DNA of 64,000 nt from Conus ventricosus (taxonomy: Eukaryota > Mollusca > Gastropoda > Neogastropoda > Conidae). The notes under the pieces are model-generated. The model made no database searches, had not been told where the DNA came from, and saw only the letters and a list, made by a program, of their open reading frames with translations. Positions 15,086 to 27,689 of this stretch are shown one piece after another. The position numbers and the translations under genes are program-made. The stretch covers positions 49,536,165 to 49,600,164 of the forward strand of contig CM031618.1 of assembly GCA_018398815.1 (NCBI GenBank), read 5' to 3'. Within the stretch, counting starts at the first letter, position 1; every line of letters begins with the position of its first letter.

Positions 15086-16550
15086 AGCTAAATTGAAAAA
15101 ATTTTGTATGTGATGGTGTACTAGGCTCACGTGTGGGAACGTTTATAATATATATTTTTAAATATATATATATATATTTTAATATATATAAATTTTTAAT
15201 ATATATTTATAAAATATATAAAATATATATAACCTGCCTTTTTTTCCCCCCCACAACTTAATTTCAGCATTAAAATTGTTTAGCCCAATCAGTGGGCGAG
15301 GGGGGGGGCATCTCTTAGGAGATCCAAAAAAAGGGTTTTTCTCCCAAAATTCAAAAGCCACTAAAAAATTTTTTGGTTTTTAAATGGGGGCAGCAGAGCT
15401 GCCCACTGGGAAACTTTTCCGTGTTTTTTGATCTCCCTTGCACCCTTAGAGGGATCCTAAAGGGTTTTAAAGGCTCAAAGATCCCCCTTACTTTTTTAAA
15501 AGGGTTTACATAATTTTTGGGGTTTTTCCGAAATTTTTTTTTTCCTCTCCCCCCCTTTTTCTTTTTGTTTTTTTCTCCCTTTTCACGGGCCCTTTTTGGG
15601 GGGTGTTGTTGGATTCTTTTTTAAAACCCTTGGGGGTGAAAAACCACAAAATTTAGGGGCTGTGTGGTGCCTCTATTGACCCCAAGAGCACAGACACAAC
15701 CCACCGTGTTCCCGCGAGTCTGACCCAGGGGGCCCAAAAGGCCTAGGAGCAGTAAATCCCTAAAATCGGGCCCCTGGAAAGGGATTGTGATGTTACCCTC
15801 ATGCAGTTTAAGGTGAAGAGTTTTCACAATTTATAACTTTATATTTTCCCTTTTTTCTTCTTTTAAAATTTTTTTTTTTAAAAACCTTTCCCCAAGTCTT
15901 TATTAAATGAGGAAAAAAAATTGAAAACCTGCACTTTTCCCCCACAAACTTCATTTTTCTATAAAATTTTAAATAAAATATATATTTTAAATAAAAATTT
16001 TTGGAGTGTGTGTGTGTGTGTGTGTGGGGCCCACCTCGTGTGTATTTTTAATATTTTTTGGCAGGTATGTTGGTCGCGGGAGGTGTGAAATTATTGGGGA
16101 TTTTTAGATTTTAAATTTTCCCTTTTTAAATACTTGATTTTAAAATAAATATTATTTTTTATATATATATATGTGTGGGGTGTGTGTGTGAAACTTTTCC
16201 TTGGTGCTTGAAATGTGTAAACAGCAGGTGCGGCCCAGTTTTTTATGTAAAGTGTAAGTGGCTTCCCAAGAGAAATCACCGGTTTAAAGCAAGCACTTTT
16301 TTGCTTTTGTGTGGAATAACTTTTTTACAGAAAAGTATAAGAGAAATTTAAAACACATAAAAAAAATTTAAAAAACAATAAGGAAAAAACATACAAACAC
16401 AATGATTTTTAAAGTTTTTAAAGGGGATAGAAATAAATTTCTAAGATAAAATTAACAAATAAACGCAATGGAAAAAAAAAGAAAAAAACAATCAAAAAGG
16501 GAACTATGTACAAAATTTAATAATACAACTAAAAATCATCGCATATTGAA
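15086..16550. other. AT-rich, low-quality stretch without a recognisable gene
   Basis: Contains TA-rich blocks (15150-15230, 15970-16000, 16150-16172), short GT tracts (16011-16026) and many homopolymers. A stretch at 15620-15830 is less degenerate but shows no family I recognise. Two blocks near 15230-15275 and 15925-15965 resemble the CCTGCACCTGTTTTCCCC motif at 33573. This region replaces the Penelope-like insertion found at the matching place in the 45-kb copy. Confidence 0.5.
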
Positions 16551-16552
16551 TT

Positions 16553-16632
16553 TGTCATCATAATCGTTTTCATTAGATGCAGGGCATAAATGATATTTTG
16601 TCAAGCGGGAAAAAGGACTACTTGTCATTGAC
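16553..16632 (+). repeat. Single arm of the palindrome found intact at 44621-44784
   Basis: The stretch from TCATCATAATC through TTAGATGC and GATATTTTGTC to TCATTGAC matches one arm of the 44.6-kb palindrome. It then joins directly to a block matching ATACTATTTGGCCAGTCAG of the flank, so the second arm is missing. Confidence 0.65.
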
Positions 16633-16689
16633 CTATACACTATTTGGCAGTCAGTGGGTGAAGGGACAAGCCACTGTGCTCTGCAATTT

Positions 16690-17115
16690 TTCCCCTTTCC
16701 CCGGGCTCGTAAAATAACCAGCTTGTGTAAAAAGGGATTCTCCTCTCCCCGTCTTGTAACATAACCCCCTGTTAATAATGCATTTTTCTCTACCAGTTTC
16801 GTAACATAACCCGCCTGTTAATTTAATTTTTTTCTACTCTACCACTCTCGTAAAAAAACCAGCCCCTGGGAAAAGATTCTCCTCTTCCAAAGTCTCGTAA
16901 CATAACCCGCCCCTGTAATAATGCATTTTCCTCTACCACGACCTTAAAAATAACCCGCTTGTGTTTTTTAAAAAAATTCCCTTCTACTCTACCACGTTCC
17001 CCTAAAAATAACCAGCCCTGAAAAAATGCATTTTTTCTATCCCGCCCTAAAAATAACCAAACCCAAAGTAATAATGCATTTACTCATCACGTCCCGTAAC
17101 ATAAACCCGCCCATG
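16690..17115 (-). repeat. 48-bp tandem array, about nine degraded units
   Basis: Reverse complement of the array at 43688-44550. Repeated CTCGTAACATAACC and AATGCATT blocks appear about every 48 bases, with many homopolymer changes. Confidence 0.85.
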
Positions 17116-20100
17116 TTTAATTTAAAGCATTCTAAAACCCCCACACCCCCCCATTTAAAAAAAACATGCATCACGACTGAATCCCTTAAAAACTATGTTT
17201 AAAGGTGGGCCCAAAAAATTTCCTGTGTTTACTACCCTGCCTTACACCATACTTTTCCCTTTTCAATTTTTAAAAATTCCACACCTCTGCTCCTCCACTA
17301 CACCTTTCCCAAAAACAACCCAACAAAAAGAAAAAAAGGGCTGGTTTAAAATTTGAGGAATTGGTCTCTTGTAGGGGGCCCAAAAAGAGGTGGTTTGGGG
17401 GAGGGACAGGGAAAAAATTTTTAATTGGGGAAAAGGGGCAAAAAAACCCCAAATTTTTTTTTAAAAATATCAATTTTGAGTCACATCAGTGAAAAGAAAT
17501 GTGGGGCCTTTACAAGAACCCCCCCAGTCCTCATTTCAGCAAAAGTTCATAAGATCACTGAAACCCGACCCCCCCAAAACGCACTCCCCTTAAAAAAAGC
17601 AGCAGCCACTTTTTAGAATAGTAGAGTAATTTTAAAAAAGGGGTTTCCCTTTATCACAAAACAATGAAACCCCACCCTTTTTAAAGAATCCTTGTCACAC
17701 ATTAGAGTACAAAAATTTAAATCAAACCCTCTACACAAAAAAAAACCAATTTTAACAAGGGAAACCCGTGTTGTTCACTTGACCATGATCAAACCACTTC
17801 ATTACAAACCCACTACACCCTCCAGTGAGCAAGCACTTCACAAGGTTCATAGCCAAATCACCCCCGTACACAGCATTTAAACAGAAAATTTCAGCCTGTC
17901 GCAACACCCGCCAGTGAAACGGTTCACAAAATTTCCAGTCTGTATCTATAAATTTTTACAAAGTTCTTCCCAAAAAGCTTCATCCGTAACCACAAATTTG
18001 AGCTATAAAAACAATTTAAATTCCCCCCCCAATTCCCAACCCGCATTTAGAAACCCAAATTGGTCAAAAACCTGCCATAGAGAGCTCGGGGAAAAATTTG
18101 GGCACTGAGTCCGTGACCCAACTAAAACCCCCCCTTAATGTTCAAAAAAAATCTTACCCCCTTTTTCATATGTGGGAAAAGCACTTAACTGAACCTCATA
18201 ATTCCCCAAAAAAAGGAACCAGTGGTGCCCCAAGTAACCACTGGGAGTTGACGCAGGCTTTTGGGGCTGTGCGGCGAAAACAGGGGGTGTGCTAGGTTTG
18301 GAGAAAGCGGGCAAATAAACCCGCTGATCTCAAAGTGGCGTCTTCTTGCCCCCCCCCCGGTTTTTTGGGCTCGACAGAAAGTCATACAAGTCTTGGATTT
18401 TCCTTTTGGGTGGGCATTCACCGGGCCCGTTTTTTCCCTTGATCAGACTGGGTGTTTCATTGGGTCTTGTCTGATTTTTTTTCCAGCATTTCCCTGGGAT
18501 CACGCACAAAGAAGTGCCCCACGCCCCTGGGAAAGGGAAAAACGGGGGAAATCTTTGTCCCCCTTCTTTCCCCCCCCCCTAATCCTCTTCCTCATCCTCC
18601 TCCCAAACCCTTTCCCCAAAAATTATATGGCCCCTTTTTCCTCTTTATGATACTGATACCATTAAACAAATAAAAAAAAAAAAGGGCACCAAACATCAAC
18701 CCTCGCTCAAAACCCCTTTTTCCCATCTACAGTGAAAGTTTCTGAACTTAAAATTTATTTTTGCTTTAGTTGCAAAACTTTTTGTTTGTCGTCAAACTTC
18801 TGAAAAAAATTTTTCGTGTTTATATATTTTGAAAACTTTTGCTTTTCTGATCAGCCCCCAGGTGTAATGAAATTATTAACCAACCGTGTTTGGCCGCTGC
18901 ACTGAAGGGAAAAGCATTTGTTTCCAAGCCCCTTTCCTTTTGGACACATAATTCCCGCTTTCAGCAAATGACTCATCTTTCCCAAAACAAAGCATTTGAG
19001 AGACCACGTTGTTTATGTCAGCAGCACCAGGTAAAAAAGGGGGGGCATTTACTTTTTTACAAAACAGCATGCGCAAGTGTTCACTTTTTTGGAAACCACC
19101 TCTATAAACCAAAAAAACAAACAGAAAAAACATGTAAAGTTGAAAACAATTTAGGGTGAACCCAGTCTTTCCCTGAAAATGAAAAAAAAAAAATTTTCTT
19201 GGGCTTTGAAAAAGAATTCTTTTGCTATGAAAAAAGATTTTTGCTGCTTGGGAAATTTATTTTTCTGCCGTGAAAAAGGGAAGGGCAAACGGGGGTTGGG
19301 GTTTGGGGGAGAAAAAGGGGGGGGGGATTTGGCGGTTTAGCATTTCAAACAAAATTTTTATGTTTTTTTCTTCTGCCTGCAGTCATTACAGTTTTTTAAA
19401 CGGAAACCATTGGGTTTTCTTTCTGTGGGTGGCTTGTGTTGAGTTATTTCCCCTTTTTTTTGGTTTGGTCTCCAAGCATGTTTTTACTTTGTTTTTTTAT
19501 GCTACTTTTGCATATTTTCCTCTTTTATATTATTGGGGTTTCCCTTTCTTTTTTTTTATGGGGGGGAGGGGCTTTTGGGGGTCTTTAGGGGTGTAAGTTC
19601 AACCCCCCCCCCATGCCCTTTGGGAAAAAACACAACATTTTCCCTTTTACCTTTGGGGGGCTGTTCCCAGCTGCTGAGGGTTTCCATCAAGGGGACGATA
19701 GCAAGACTGGTCAGGCAAAAAAAAAAAGCCAAAAATTTTAAAAACGATATTTTTTTTAAAAGGTAAAGGCAGGGTGGTGGAGGGGGAAAAAAAGGAGGAA
19801 GATTGGAAAAAGAAAGAAAAAAAAAAAAAAAAAAGAAAGAAAAAAAAAACACGGGCCCGGCAAAGCAAATATTTCTGTTCAAAATATGGAACTCAATTAA
19901 TTTCCCCTTGCTTTAGTTAAAAATTTAATATCTATATGTCGCGTCAACCATTTATCCCCCCCCCCCCCTGCCCCCAACTAATTCCTTGAAACAATTTGGA
20001 AATTTTTTTGGGGGTTTTTGTTTCTAAACATGCCGATAAAAAGTGAAAAATTTACAAACAAAAAAAATATGTAAAAGCGTGGTAAGATTGAGAGAACGTA

Positions 20101-20380
20101 TGCACAGCATTATACTGAAAATGAAGAAATGGGATTATCAAACAGACAGGCTTTTTATGCAAACTTTCAAATGATTATAAATCAGAAAACATGTTAAAAG
20201 ATGCACAGTGGATGAGAACTTTGCAAAATATTGTTCAAAAATAGTAAATGCAATCATTTTTGGTAGGATGTGTGTTTTTCATTTAATAACAATCAACATG
20301 CTCACAGTGATTCAGATAACAGATAGCAGCTAAACTTATCTTTCATAATGACAAATCTATATTTAACAATTTTCATTTTT
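17116..20380 (-). repeat. Segment B, inverted degraded copy
   Basis: Runs antiparallel to 40641-43690. Matches include the CTCCTCCACTACACC block near 17292 (against 43525), TCAGACTGGGTGTTTCATTGG near 18443 (against 42400), and GATAGCAGCTAAACTTATC near 20323 (against 40660). Many homopolymer runs. Frames such as 18261-18650 are not conserved in the better copy and are rejected as genes. Confidence 0.85.
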
Positions 20381-21299
20381 GTTTCAAAATGCATATAGTA
20401 GAAGAGGTGTTTCGTGTTGGGACATCTTTTATGAAAAAAGCGATAATCTTAAAGTAATGAAGCTTTCTAAAAAAAGTTTATAAACATAGGTAATTATCTT
20501 TATCATCTTGGTTGCCTCCACATAACAAAGGGACATGCTAGGAAAAAAAGTGAAATTCGAAAACAACTCGGACGACTGGCCAAAATAAAAAGAAAAAATA
20601 ATGAAAGGTATCAGTATAGGATCAAAGACTTAATTATCATTTTGTTCCTAGGTGAACATGAAACACCTAATGCCAAGCTTTTCTTCAGCGCAAAAATCGG
20701 ATCAAACATCCCAGTGGATTGAGAATACTTTCTTGAAGGATATAAAGAATACAGAAAGAAAAAAATCAAATAGTTTCAATTGATGATATGGCACACAATT
20801 CCAGTTTCAAACATCATTCTAAAAAGAATAGGACTGTCGAGAATGATCGATGCAACTGTTGTGGTTTTAACAAAGGTACACCAGATAACCACATGTTGTT
20901 TCAAGCAGTTCTTCAGAATTCTAGGACGATTCAGTGGACTATTTAAAAACCAAATGTGTTAATTGTGCTGGACTGCTATTTAACGTCCATTTTAAGTTTA
21001 AAATAGACAAGATAACCACAACAGATCAAATGTGCATTTGATATTTATTATGTTCAAGGTATTCTTAAAATCAAGAAGTTAGAAGAAATGATGCAGATAC
21101 TAGAGTACCAGTAGTTATCAGTGAATTGAAGTGCAGGATGTCTAATGATCTTAGGGAAAAAACTAACCCTGTTATATACTGTACACAAACTGAACGACTT
21201 TGTGCATTATAAAAAGCAACCTGAAATAACTAAATTGTAAATAACGAGCAATTAGGGTAACTCTTGCTATCAAGATGAGGCAATTATCCCACCCCGCCC

Positions 21300-21660
21300 C
21301 TAACGTAATCGAATGCCACTTATGACACCAAATCGCTTAGCTGAAATGCTACCCCACAGTGCATACAACGAATCAGGAGACCAATCATACCCCTTCCCAA
21401 AAAAGGATGTTCCAAGCTTGCACATATACCCTGTACCAATACATGTAAACAGCAACAACAGCTGGAGAATTAAAAAAAAAACACACCATAAATTGACACT
21501 TAATCCAGACAAGCACATCCTTTTTGAATACAGTAAAACGGAACACGCTGACGATAGATGTATATGAGTACACGGTAATTATTCTATGGCGAAACGTGTT
21601 CAATGAATGTAGAACCTTCATAGCAAGGTAAAAGCGTACACAAAATGGCTGTTATAGCCT
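21300..21660 (+). repeat. About 360-bp insertion present only in this copy of segment C
   Basis: The flanks CCGCCCC and ACATGATTTATATTGG are adjacent in the inverted copy near 59230-59250 but separated here by about 360 bases. The insert has no clear terminal inverted repeats. It holds a GCGAAACGTGTTC stretch near 21590 and no convincing open frame. Confidence 0.6.
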
Positions 21661-22104
21661 ACATGATTTATATTGGCGGCTAGTAAGTTGGTATGCAGCA
21701 GCTGTTGGCGTATACAAACCCTTCAGAGTCACATCGGAAGCAAACGCATGCATTTAGAGAAAACAGCAGGCGCATTCAGAGATTTAAGAACATTTGGCCT
21801 AGGCAAGTGAGAAAATCGAGATTCCATGTAGACATTAGAGTGGCAAGGTATCAGTCTTGGAGCGCTCACACCAGCAATACTCTCGCTAAGTGATCAGTAA
21901 AACTGGCCATTGTCCACCTTCTTTCACTGCTCATCAAATACTTGCATCAATCATGGCTTATGGGCCGCTGTTGGCTTGTTTTATATTGACCTTTTTCACC
22001 CAATACTATTTTGTTTGCTTGCTTGTCTGTCTCTTAATATCTTTCTGCCAAAGAAAAGTTCTAAATGAACGTTTGGTGGAAAGGAGGAATGTGGCTTTAA
22101 GACA

Positions 22105-22330
22105 AATCCATTAAATTTTGATGCAGATTCGTTATGGAATCCTGTCTAAGTGCACGTCTTGGAGAGTTTAGCAAGATTATGCAACACATTCTGAATGCAT
22201 GTTTACCCATTAAATCTTGTTGTGGATCCGTGCAGAGGATTCGTTTTGCAAGATTACAGAAAAAAGTACCAAACGGATGTTTCCTCATTAAATGTTGATC
22301 TGGATCCGTGCAGAGGACATCAAAGGGTAG
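22105..22330 (+). repeat. Three diverged tandem units
   Basis: CCATTAAATnTTGnTnnGGATCCGTGCAGAGGA-like starts recur near 22108, 22207 and 22286, with variable bodies. Matching sequence with repeated AAATTTAATGGG blocks occurs inverted at 58670-58850. Confidence 0.5.
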
Positions 22331-22902
22331 ATCCGAGACCCATCATCATTGGTGGAGTGGACTGGCAGTGCTCCCAAGGGCGACCCAGTTGCAGGACTAT
22401 CCAGACAAAGATCCACCAGACACTGCAACCCTTGGTGCCTTTCCAAGAACAATCAGATTAAATGTAGTGCAAGTGTGTGAGAGTGACAAAAGAGTGAGTG
22501 AACTCTTGATAGATGACACACGTTTCTGCGTTGTGACCACTATTTGTTTGGAGCCCTACAGCGCTGTCAAGCTACCCTTCATCTTCCACCCCCCCCTTCA
22601 CCTCTTCATCCCCCCACCTTACACCTTCCTCACCTATCTCATATTCCATTTGCCCCATGTCTTTACAGCAGTCTGAATTTTTCTGACCTTCATTAGCGAA
22701 CCCATCTCTGCCAGTCATGCAAAGGGCAGCACGTTCACTTCTGCTGCTAATTCATCCCAAAGGTCTCTTTTTGTCATCATGTTCATCTCAAAGACTTCTT
22801 CTTTTTTTTCTCTTTTTTGTACTGGCAGTTCACCTACCAGTTCAATAATCATCAGTCATCTCAAACACATTGTGGCATTTACCTATTTATTTACTTTTAT
22901 CA

Positions 22903-23336
<434 letters not shown>

Positions 23337-23434
23337 TCACCATCTAACTTGAAAACACCATCTACAAATGCTCCCCTTCCCAACTACCCACCTCCACTCC
23401 CCCACCTTAGCTCTCCTCTCGCCCACTCTTTCTC

Positions 23435-23534
23435 NNNNNNNNNNNNNNNNNNNNNNNNNNNNNNNNNNNNNNNNNNNNNNNNNNNNNNNNNNNNNNNNNN
23501 NNNNNNNNNNNNNNNNNNNNNNNNNNNNNNNNNN
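23435..23534. other. Assembly gap (100 N)
   Basis: Exactly 100 undetermined bases. Confidence 1.
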
Positions 23535-24072
23535 TAATGACTTGCAGTAGTTGGAAAGATGGACTAAGGGGGGGGGGTGGCGATTGGAGAGGAAAACTGG
23601 GAACATGAAATTAAGAAAATACACCACAGATAAGAAAACTCTTCACTAGCCGCATGAGGGAACCATGGCAATCCCCTTCGAAGGCAAATCCATCCGCACC
23701 GCCTGCTCCGAGGCCCCCCGTCCGCCGGATCGGAACCCACCAGGGAGACACGGCTGGTTGTGTCTGCTCCTGGCGTCAAGTAGAGACACACCACAGTTGA
23801 TAATACCGTGGTGTTCTCACCACCAAGGGTTCAAAAAAGAAGAACCCAACAGCACCCCCAAAGCAGCCAGCGCAGGGTAGTAAATGAAACCAAACGAAAA
23901 AGTGGGTAGGAAAAAAGTTGCTGAAAAACTAAAGATCTTTGCCCATTACTGCGAGGACGGTTGAGTTGTTGACCTCCGCTTGTTTTTCCCCCCACTATTA
24001 GATTGTTAGTCTATGTATTTGACTTCATTCACGTTTAAAAGGCTGTGCCAGTCTTGAATAAATGTTACTCTG

Positions 24073-24270
24073 TGTTAGGTTTTCTTTGTAAGCAAAAGTT
24101 ACCCTACTTGTTTACTGTTTATTGTTTACTGTTCCCTGCCTCATTTCATTTCAATTTCGTTTCGATTAAATCGAGGTTTTTTGTATTTGTTTCTGTCCGT
24201 CTTTGTGTTCGTGTTAGGTTTTCTTATGGGAGCAAACGTTACCCTACTTGTTTACTGTTTATTGTTTACT
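24073..24270 (+). repeat. Two-copy direct repeat of about 58 bp
   Basis: The stretch from GTTAGGTTTTCTT to CTGTTTATTGTTTACT occurs at 24073-24130 and again at 24212-24270, with small differences, separated by about 80 bases. Confidence 0.8.
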
Positions 24271-24529
24271 TTTCTAACAGTCTTCATCAGATCTTCTTTT
24301 GGATTCAGATTCCCAAATCGCATATTCAGTGACACATGTCAGTGTAACTTTGAACGGTTGGCTGTTATTGAGCACTGTTGCCGTGTTTCTGGGGACACGT
24401 GCACCTACGTTTTGTCCGGTGCATTCAAAATCATTGTTCTGTCATTGTTGACGCGAATGAAGGACAAAGTTCAAGCGCTTACGGACGCGCAAGCGTCATA
24501 CTGGGATTGCACACCTCATTTGTTTTTCA

Positions 24530-24718
24530 TTGTTAGTCCACGGTGGCGTTATCAGCAACGGCACGATGCTGCTTATGTGGTTTGAGCGCTCCTGTTTGTC
24601 TGTTTCTTCAGTTGTGCTGGAACCGGTGAGTCGTGCGGTACAACCTGGAGACCCGTCGTGTTGCGGCATGCAAAAGTGCGTTGGAAACCGTTGCTGTCCA
24701 ACCACCGATGGTTGCTGA
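24530..24718 (+). CDS. Short open frame with a cysteine-rich C-terminus, doubtful gene
   Basis: A 62-residue frame whose last 19 residues hold six cysteines in a CC-C-CC-C arrangement, preceded by a hydrophobic but poorly signal-like N-terminus. A clustered cysteine pattern near a stop can resemble a secreted disulfide-rich peptide. There is no clear signal peptide, no recognisable splice or promoter context, and an overlapping frame runs across it. I do not recognise a family. Chance is the likelier explanation. Confidence 0.15.
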   Translation: MLVHGGVISNGTMLLMWFERSCLSVSSVVLEPVSRAVQPGDPSCCGMQKCVGNRCCPTTDGC

Positions 24719-24784
24719 TGAGGAAGCCATTCACGGGGGCAGCTTTTTAGTTGCATCACTCTGTCTCTCTGTGCCTCTCTGTCG

Positions 24785-24786
24785 CA

Positions 24787-24850
<64 letters not shown>

Positions 24851-25056
24851 TCTCTCTCTGGTACTTGTTTGGCCATAGCATATTCACAGCCACTAGGTTC
24901 ATAATACCATTTAGACCTTTTTTCTTTCCAAAGGCCAAAAAAAGAAAAAAGAAAAGTGAATACAAATGGTCATCAAGCGTGTATGTAACTTTATGTACCA
25001 CTCAGAGTGTGAGAGAGGGCAGAGCTTGATTGACCAACTGTCATGTGTGTGTGTGT

Positions 25057-25151
<95 letters not shown>

Positions 25152-25210
25152 TGTGTGTGTGTGTGTGTGTTAAAAGAAAGAAGAGTCAGAGAGAGAGAGA
25201 GAGAGAGTGG
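24785..25210. repeat. (CT)n, (GT)n and (GA)n microsatellite cluster
   Basis: (CT)n at 24785-24860, (GT)n at 25044-25172 with two interruptions, and (GA)n at 25184-25208, separated by unremarkable sequence. Confidence 0.95.
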
Positions 25211-27177
25211 TGGATGATGAGGGGGTCGCGAACCTGACCTGCAATTAGTATCACACAGCAATATTCACAACCCTGCGTATATCTGCTCTGGAGCATAGAG
25301 AACTCTAACATAAGCAAACATTGGTCATAGTAAGGACAAAGATTCAACAAAGCAGAACTGTCACACGACGGTCTCCACGTGCGCACATCGCATGCATGCA
25401 AAGACAATCATGCGCCCCACGTGCAACCACACATCTGACTCCTTTCGTTCTGTAAAACAAACCCAAACATAATTTTAAATTTATCCCCCGGTATTTTTGT
25501 TTTTCTTTTTATCTGCGCCTCACTTCTCGTGGCGCCAGGGGGTTTAGAATGGCCTTTTATCGCTTTGGACAATATTTAATTCAACAAGACGTCCTTTTTG
25601 GTACTTCGTTTAACCAAAATAATCCACAAGGTCAAAAACAAACATAACTGTATCACCTTGCCCTCATGACATTCTGATACAAATAAACCATGAAATAATA
25701 ATACGAACAAGCCATAAAAATACAGCACAAGACAAAACAAGACAAGACAAGACAAAGACAAGATGAGATAAGACAACACCAAACCAAGACAGGACAGTAC
25801 AGGACAGGACAAGACGAGGAGTGAGCACACTGGACAGGCACGTTGAGGAGAGTCCACCCCCTACTACTGTAATTCCCACACTGGCCGGCAGTGTTGTCGA
25901 GCGTCTCGACTTGCCTACCAATTTCCCTCAACTTTTCTTTCAACTGAAGGGAACTCGCTCTTGAACAATTGATACATTATGGGTTGAGTTCTCCACGCTC
26001 TTACGAACAATATCGAGCAAACCTTAATATTAGGAACCACATGTCTCAACGAATCAGCATGTTTCAACACGCATAATAACTTGAATTCTTAATTAACCAC
26101 TAAATGGTTTCATAACTAGGTTATCGAACCAGTAAAGACATAGTCCTCTTCAAAGAATGGGGCAACAGGTAATAGAGAAAATATTTCGGAAACGACCAGA
26201 CAAAAATCAAAAAACAAAAACATCATTTTTCTTCTTCCATGAGGGAAACTGCACTATTCCCACAACCGTGCCAATGTCCTTGAGAAGGCAAAGACAAAAG
26301 CCTCTTTGGAAAGAATTGACCAAGTAACAACTGATACCAAAAAGCAAAACTTCTCAGCTGCAACCCCGAAAATGAATAGAAATTCCAACTTGTACCGGCC
26401 TTCATTATCAACACATAAATACAAACTCTTCCAATGCTTACCACCAGGATAACGTACGGGGAAAAGAAATAAAGAGAAAGGCAGGACCGTTGCTCCATGT
26501 CAGTGAAGACGGGACAACCCGGACCTCTCTACACAGGACCCCATGAAGAGGACCAAAGAGCAGGAATGCTCACTGACAGCTCCCAGTGGCGGAGACCGTG
26601 CTCTCCGATCAACGAACGACTCATGAGTGAACAGCCAACACATCACACATCCTATGCTAGCACGGGAGAGGTGAACAGTTGTTGCCATGCTTCTAAACGC
26701 TGACAGTCCCACAAATTTCGCGTGTCACAACAGACGACACGCCACACTGAGGAAAGGTTGGGGGATGGAAGGGGAAGGTAAAATTGCACGGACAGCTTGC
26801 CTCCCCCTCCCCCATCCCCACCCCAGCCCTGCTGGTTAAACCACCAAGACAAGGGGAGAGGGAGGAGGCCGTCCATGACACGCTCACTTTACACAATTCT
26901 CTCTCAGGCCAAACAGACGTCCGCTTTGCCTTATACAAATAAATTATTCTGGGTTCACAGACCCCAATTCTTAGTCATCAAAATACTGCATTCTTCTCAT
27001 GCTGACAGTTATCGCATCAATTTTTTAAAAAGCAAAATTCAGTCGGCAGCAGACATCTCAAATCATCTGAAGGGCTGTGAGCGCAGCGAGAGTCTTCGTC
27101 TCAGGGACACCTCCCACTTACAGGGTGCTTGCCCCTAGAATCGATTATATCAAATGTTACAAACAGTATGAGAGTTC
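25211..27177. other. Nearly 2 kb with no recognisable gene
   Basis: I see only a degenerate pentanucleotide tract near 25728-25820. Open frames are short (at most about 113 codons), overlapping and without known motifs. Confidence 0.5.
25728..25820 (+). repeat. Degenerate (ACAAG)n pentanucleotide tract
   Basis: Repeated GACAAGACAAGACAA-type units with substitutions, grading into GGACAGGACA units. Confidence 0.8.
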
Positions 27178-27287
<110 letters not shown>

Positions 27288-27498
27288 CTTCTAAGTTACA
27301 CCTCTTCGTCCTCTTCATTTCTTACTAACTAATCTTTCCTTTGTTCTAAATGTCCCTCCCTCTCTTCTCTCTAGTCCGTCGCTTCCACAGAAGTGACAGG
27401 CAATCTCTGTTTTTTTTGTCCTAAGAACACAAGTCGGGTCGTGTGACAAAAACACGTTAAGAAGATAGACGCAAACCTGTAAGTAAAGACGCATTCAG

Positions 27499-27584
27499 AA
27501 AGTTTTTCCTTCCCATTTTTATCCGGTGATACAGAAACCCTGAAATGGGGAATTGTTTTGAACCCATTGCAGACCTAATACTTT
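27499..27584 (+). repeat. 85-bp direct repeat, left copy, before the second LINE
   Basis: The block from AAAGTTTTTCCTTCCCA to CAGACCTAATACTT is repeated almost exactly at 30001-30084, about 145 bases beyond the LINE 3' end. It could be an unusually long target-site duplication or a small segmental repeat. Confidence 0.85.
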
Positions 27585-27689
27585 TGAGAAGCTGCTGGAT
27601 CGTCCCATCCCCCCCCCCCCCCCCCCCCCTCCCCAATTTCATTCCACCCTTCCGTCAAACCTCGCATGACCATCACATATATTTCTACA

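Larger units (their letters stand above)
23535..24780. other. Region without a recognisable gene; holds diverged dispersed repeats
   Basis: A block at about 23735-23835 (CACGGCTGGTTG to CACCAAGGGTTC) resembles 30945-31035 and 54535-54625. A block at 23925-24010 (ATCTTTGCCCA with TTTTTCCCCCC) resembles 33535-33610. A 58-bp sequence at 24073-24130 is repeated at 24212-24270. Open frames here are short, and none matches a family I know. Confidence 0.5.

Noticed and set aside
18261..18650. 129-codon frame in segment B
   Set aside because: Not preserved in the cleaner paralogue at 42.2-42.6 kb; a by-product of homopolymer changes.
21545..21610. CTGACGA...GCGAAACGTG as a hammerhead
   Set aside because: Candidate stem II leaves unpaired bases before GAAA, and no stem I forms.
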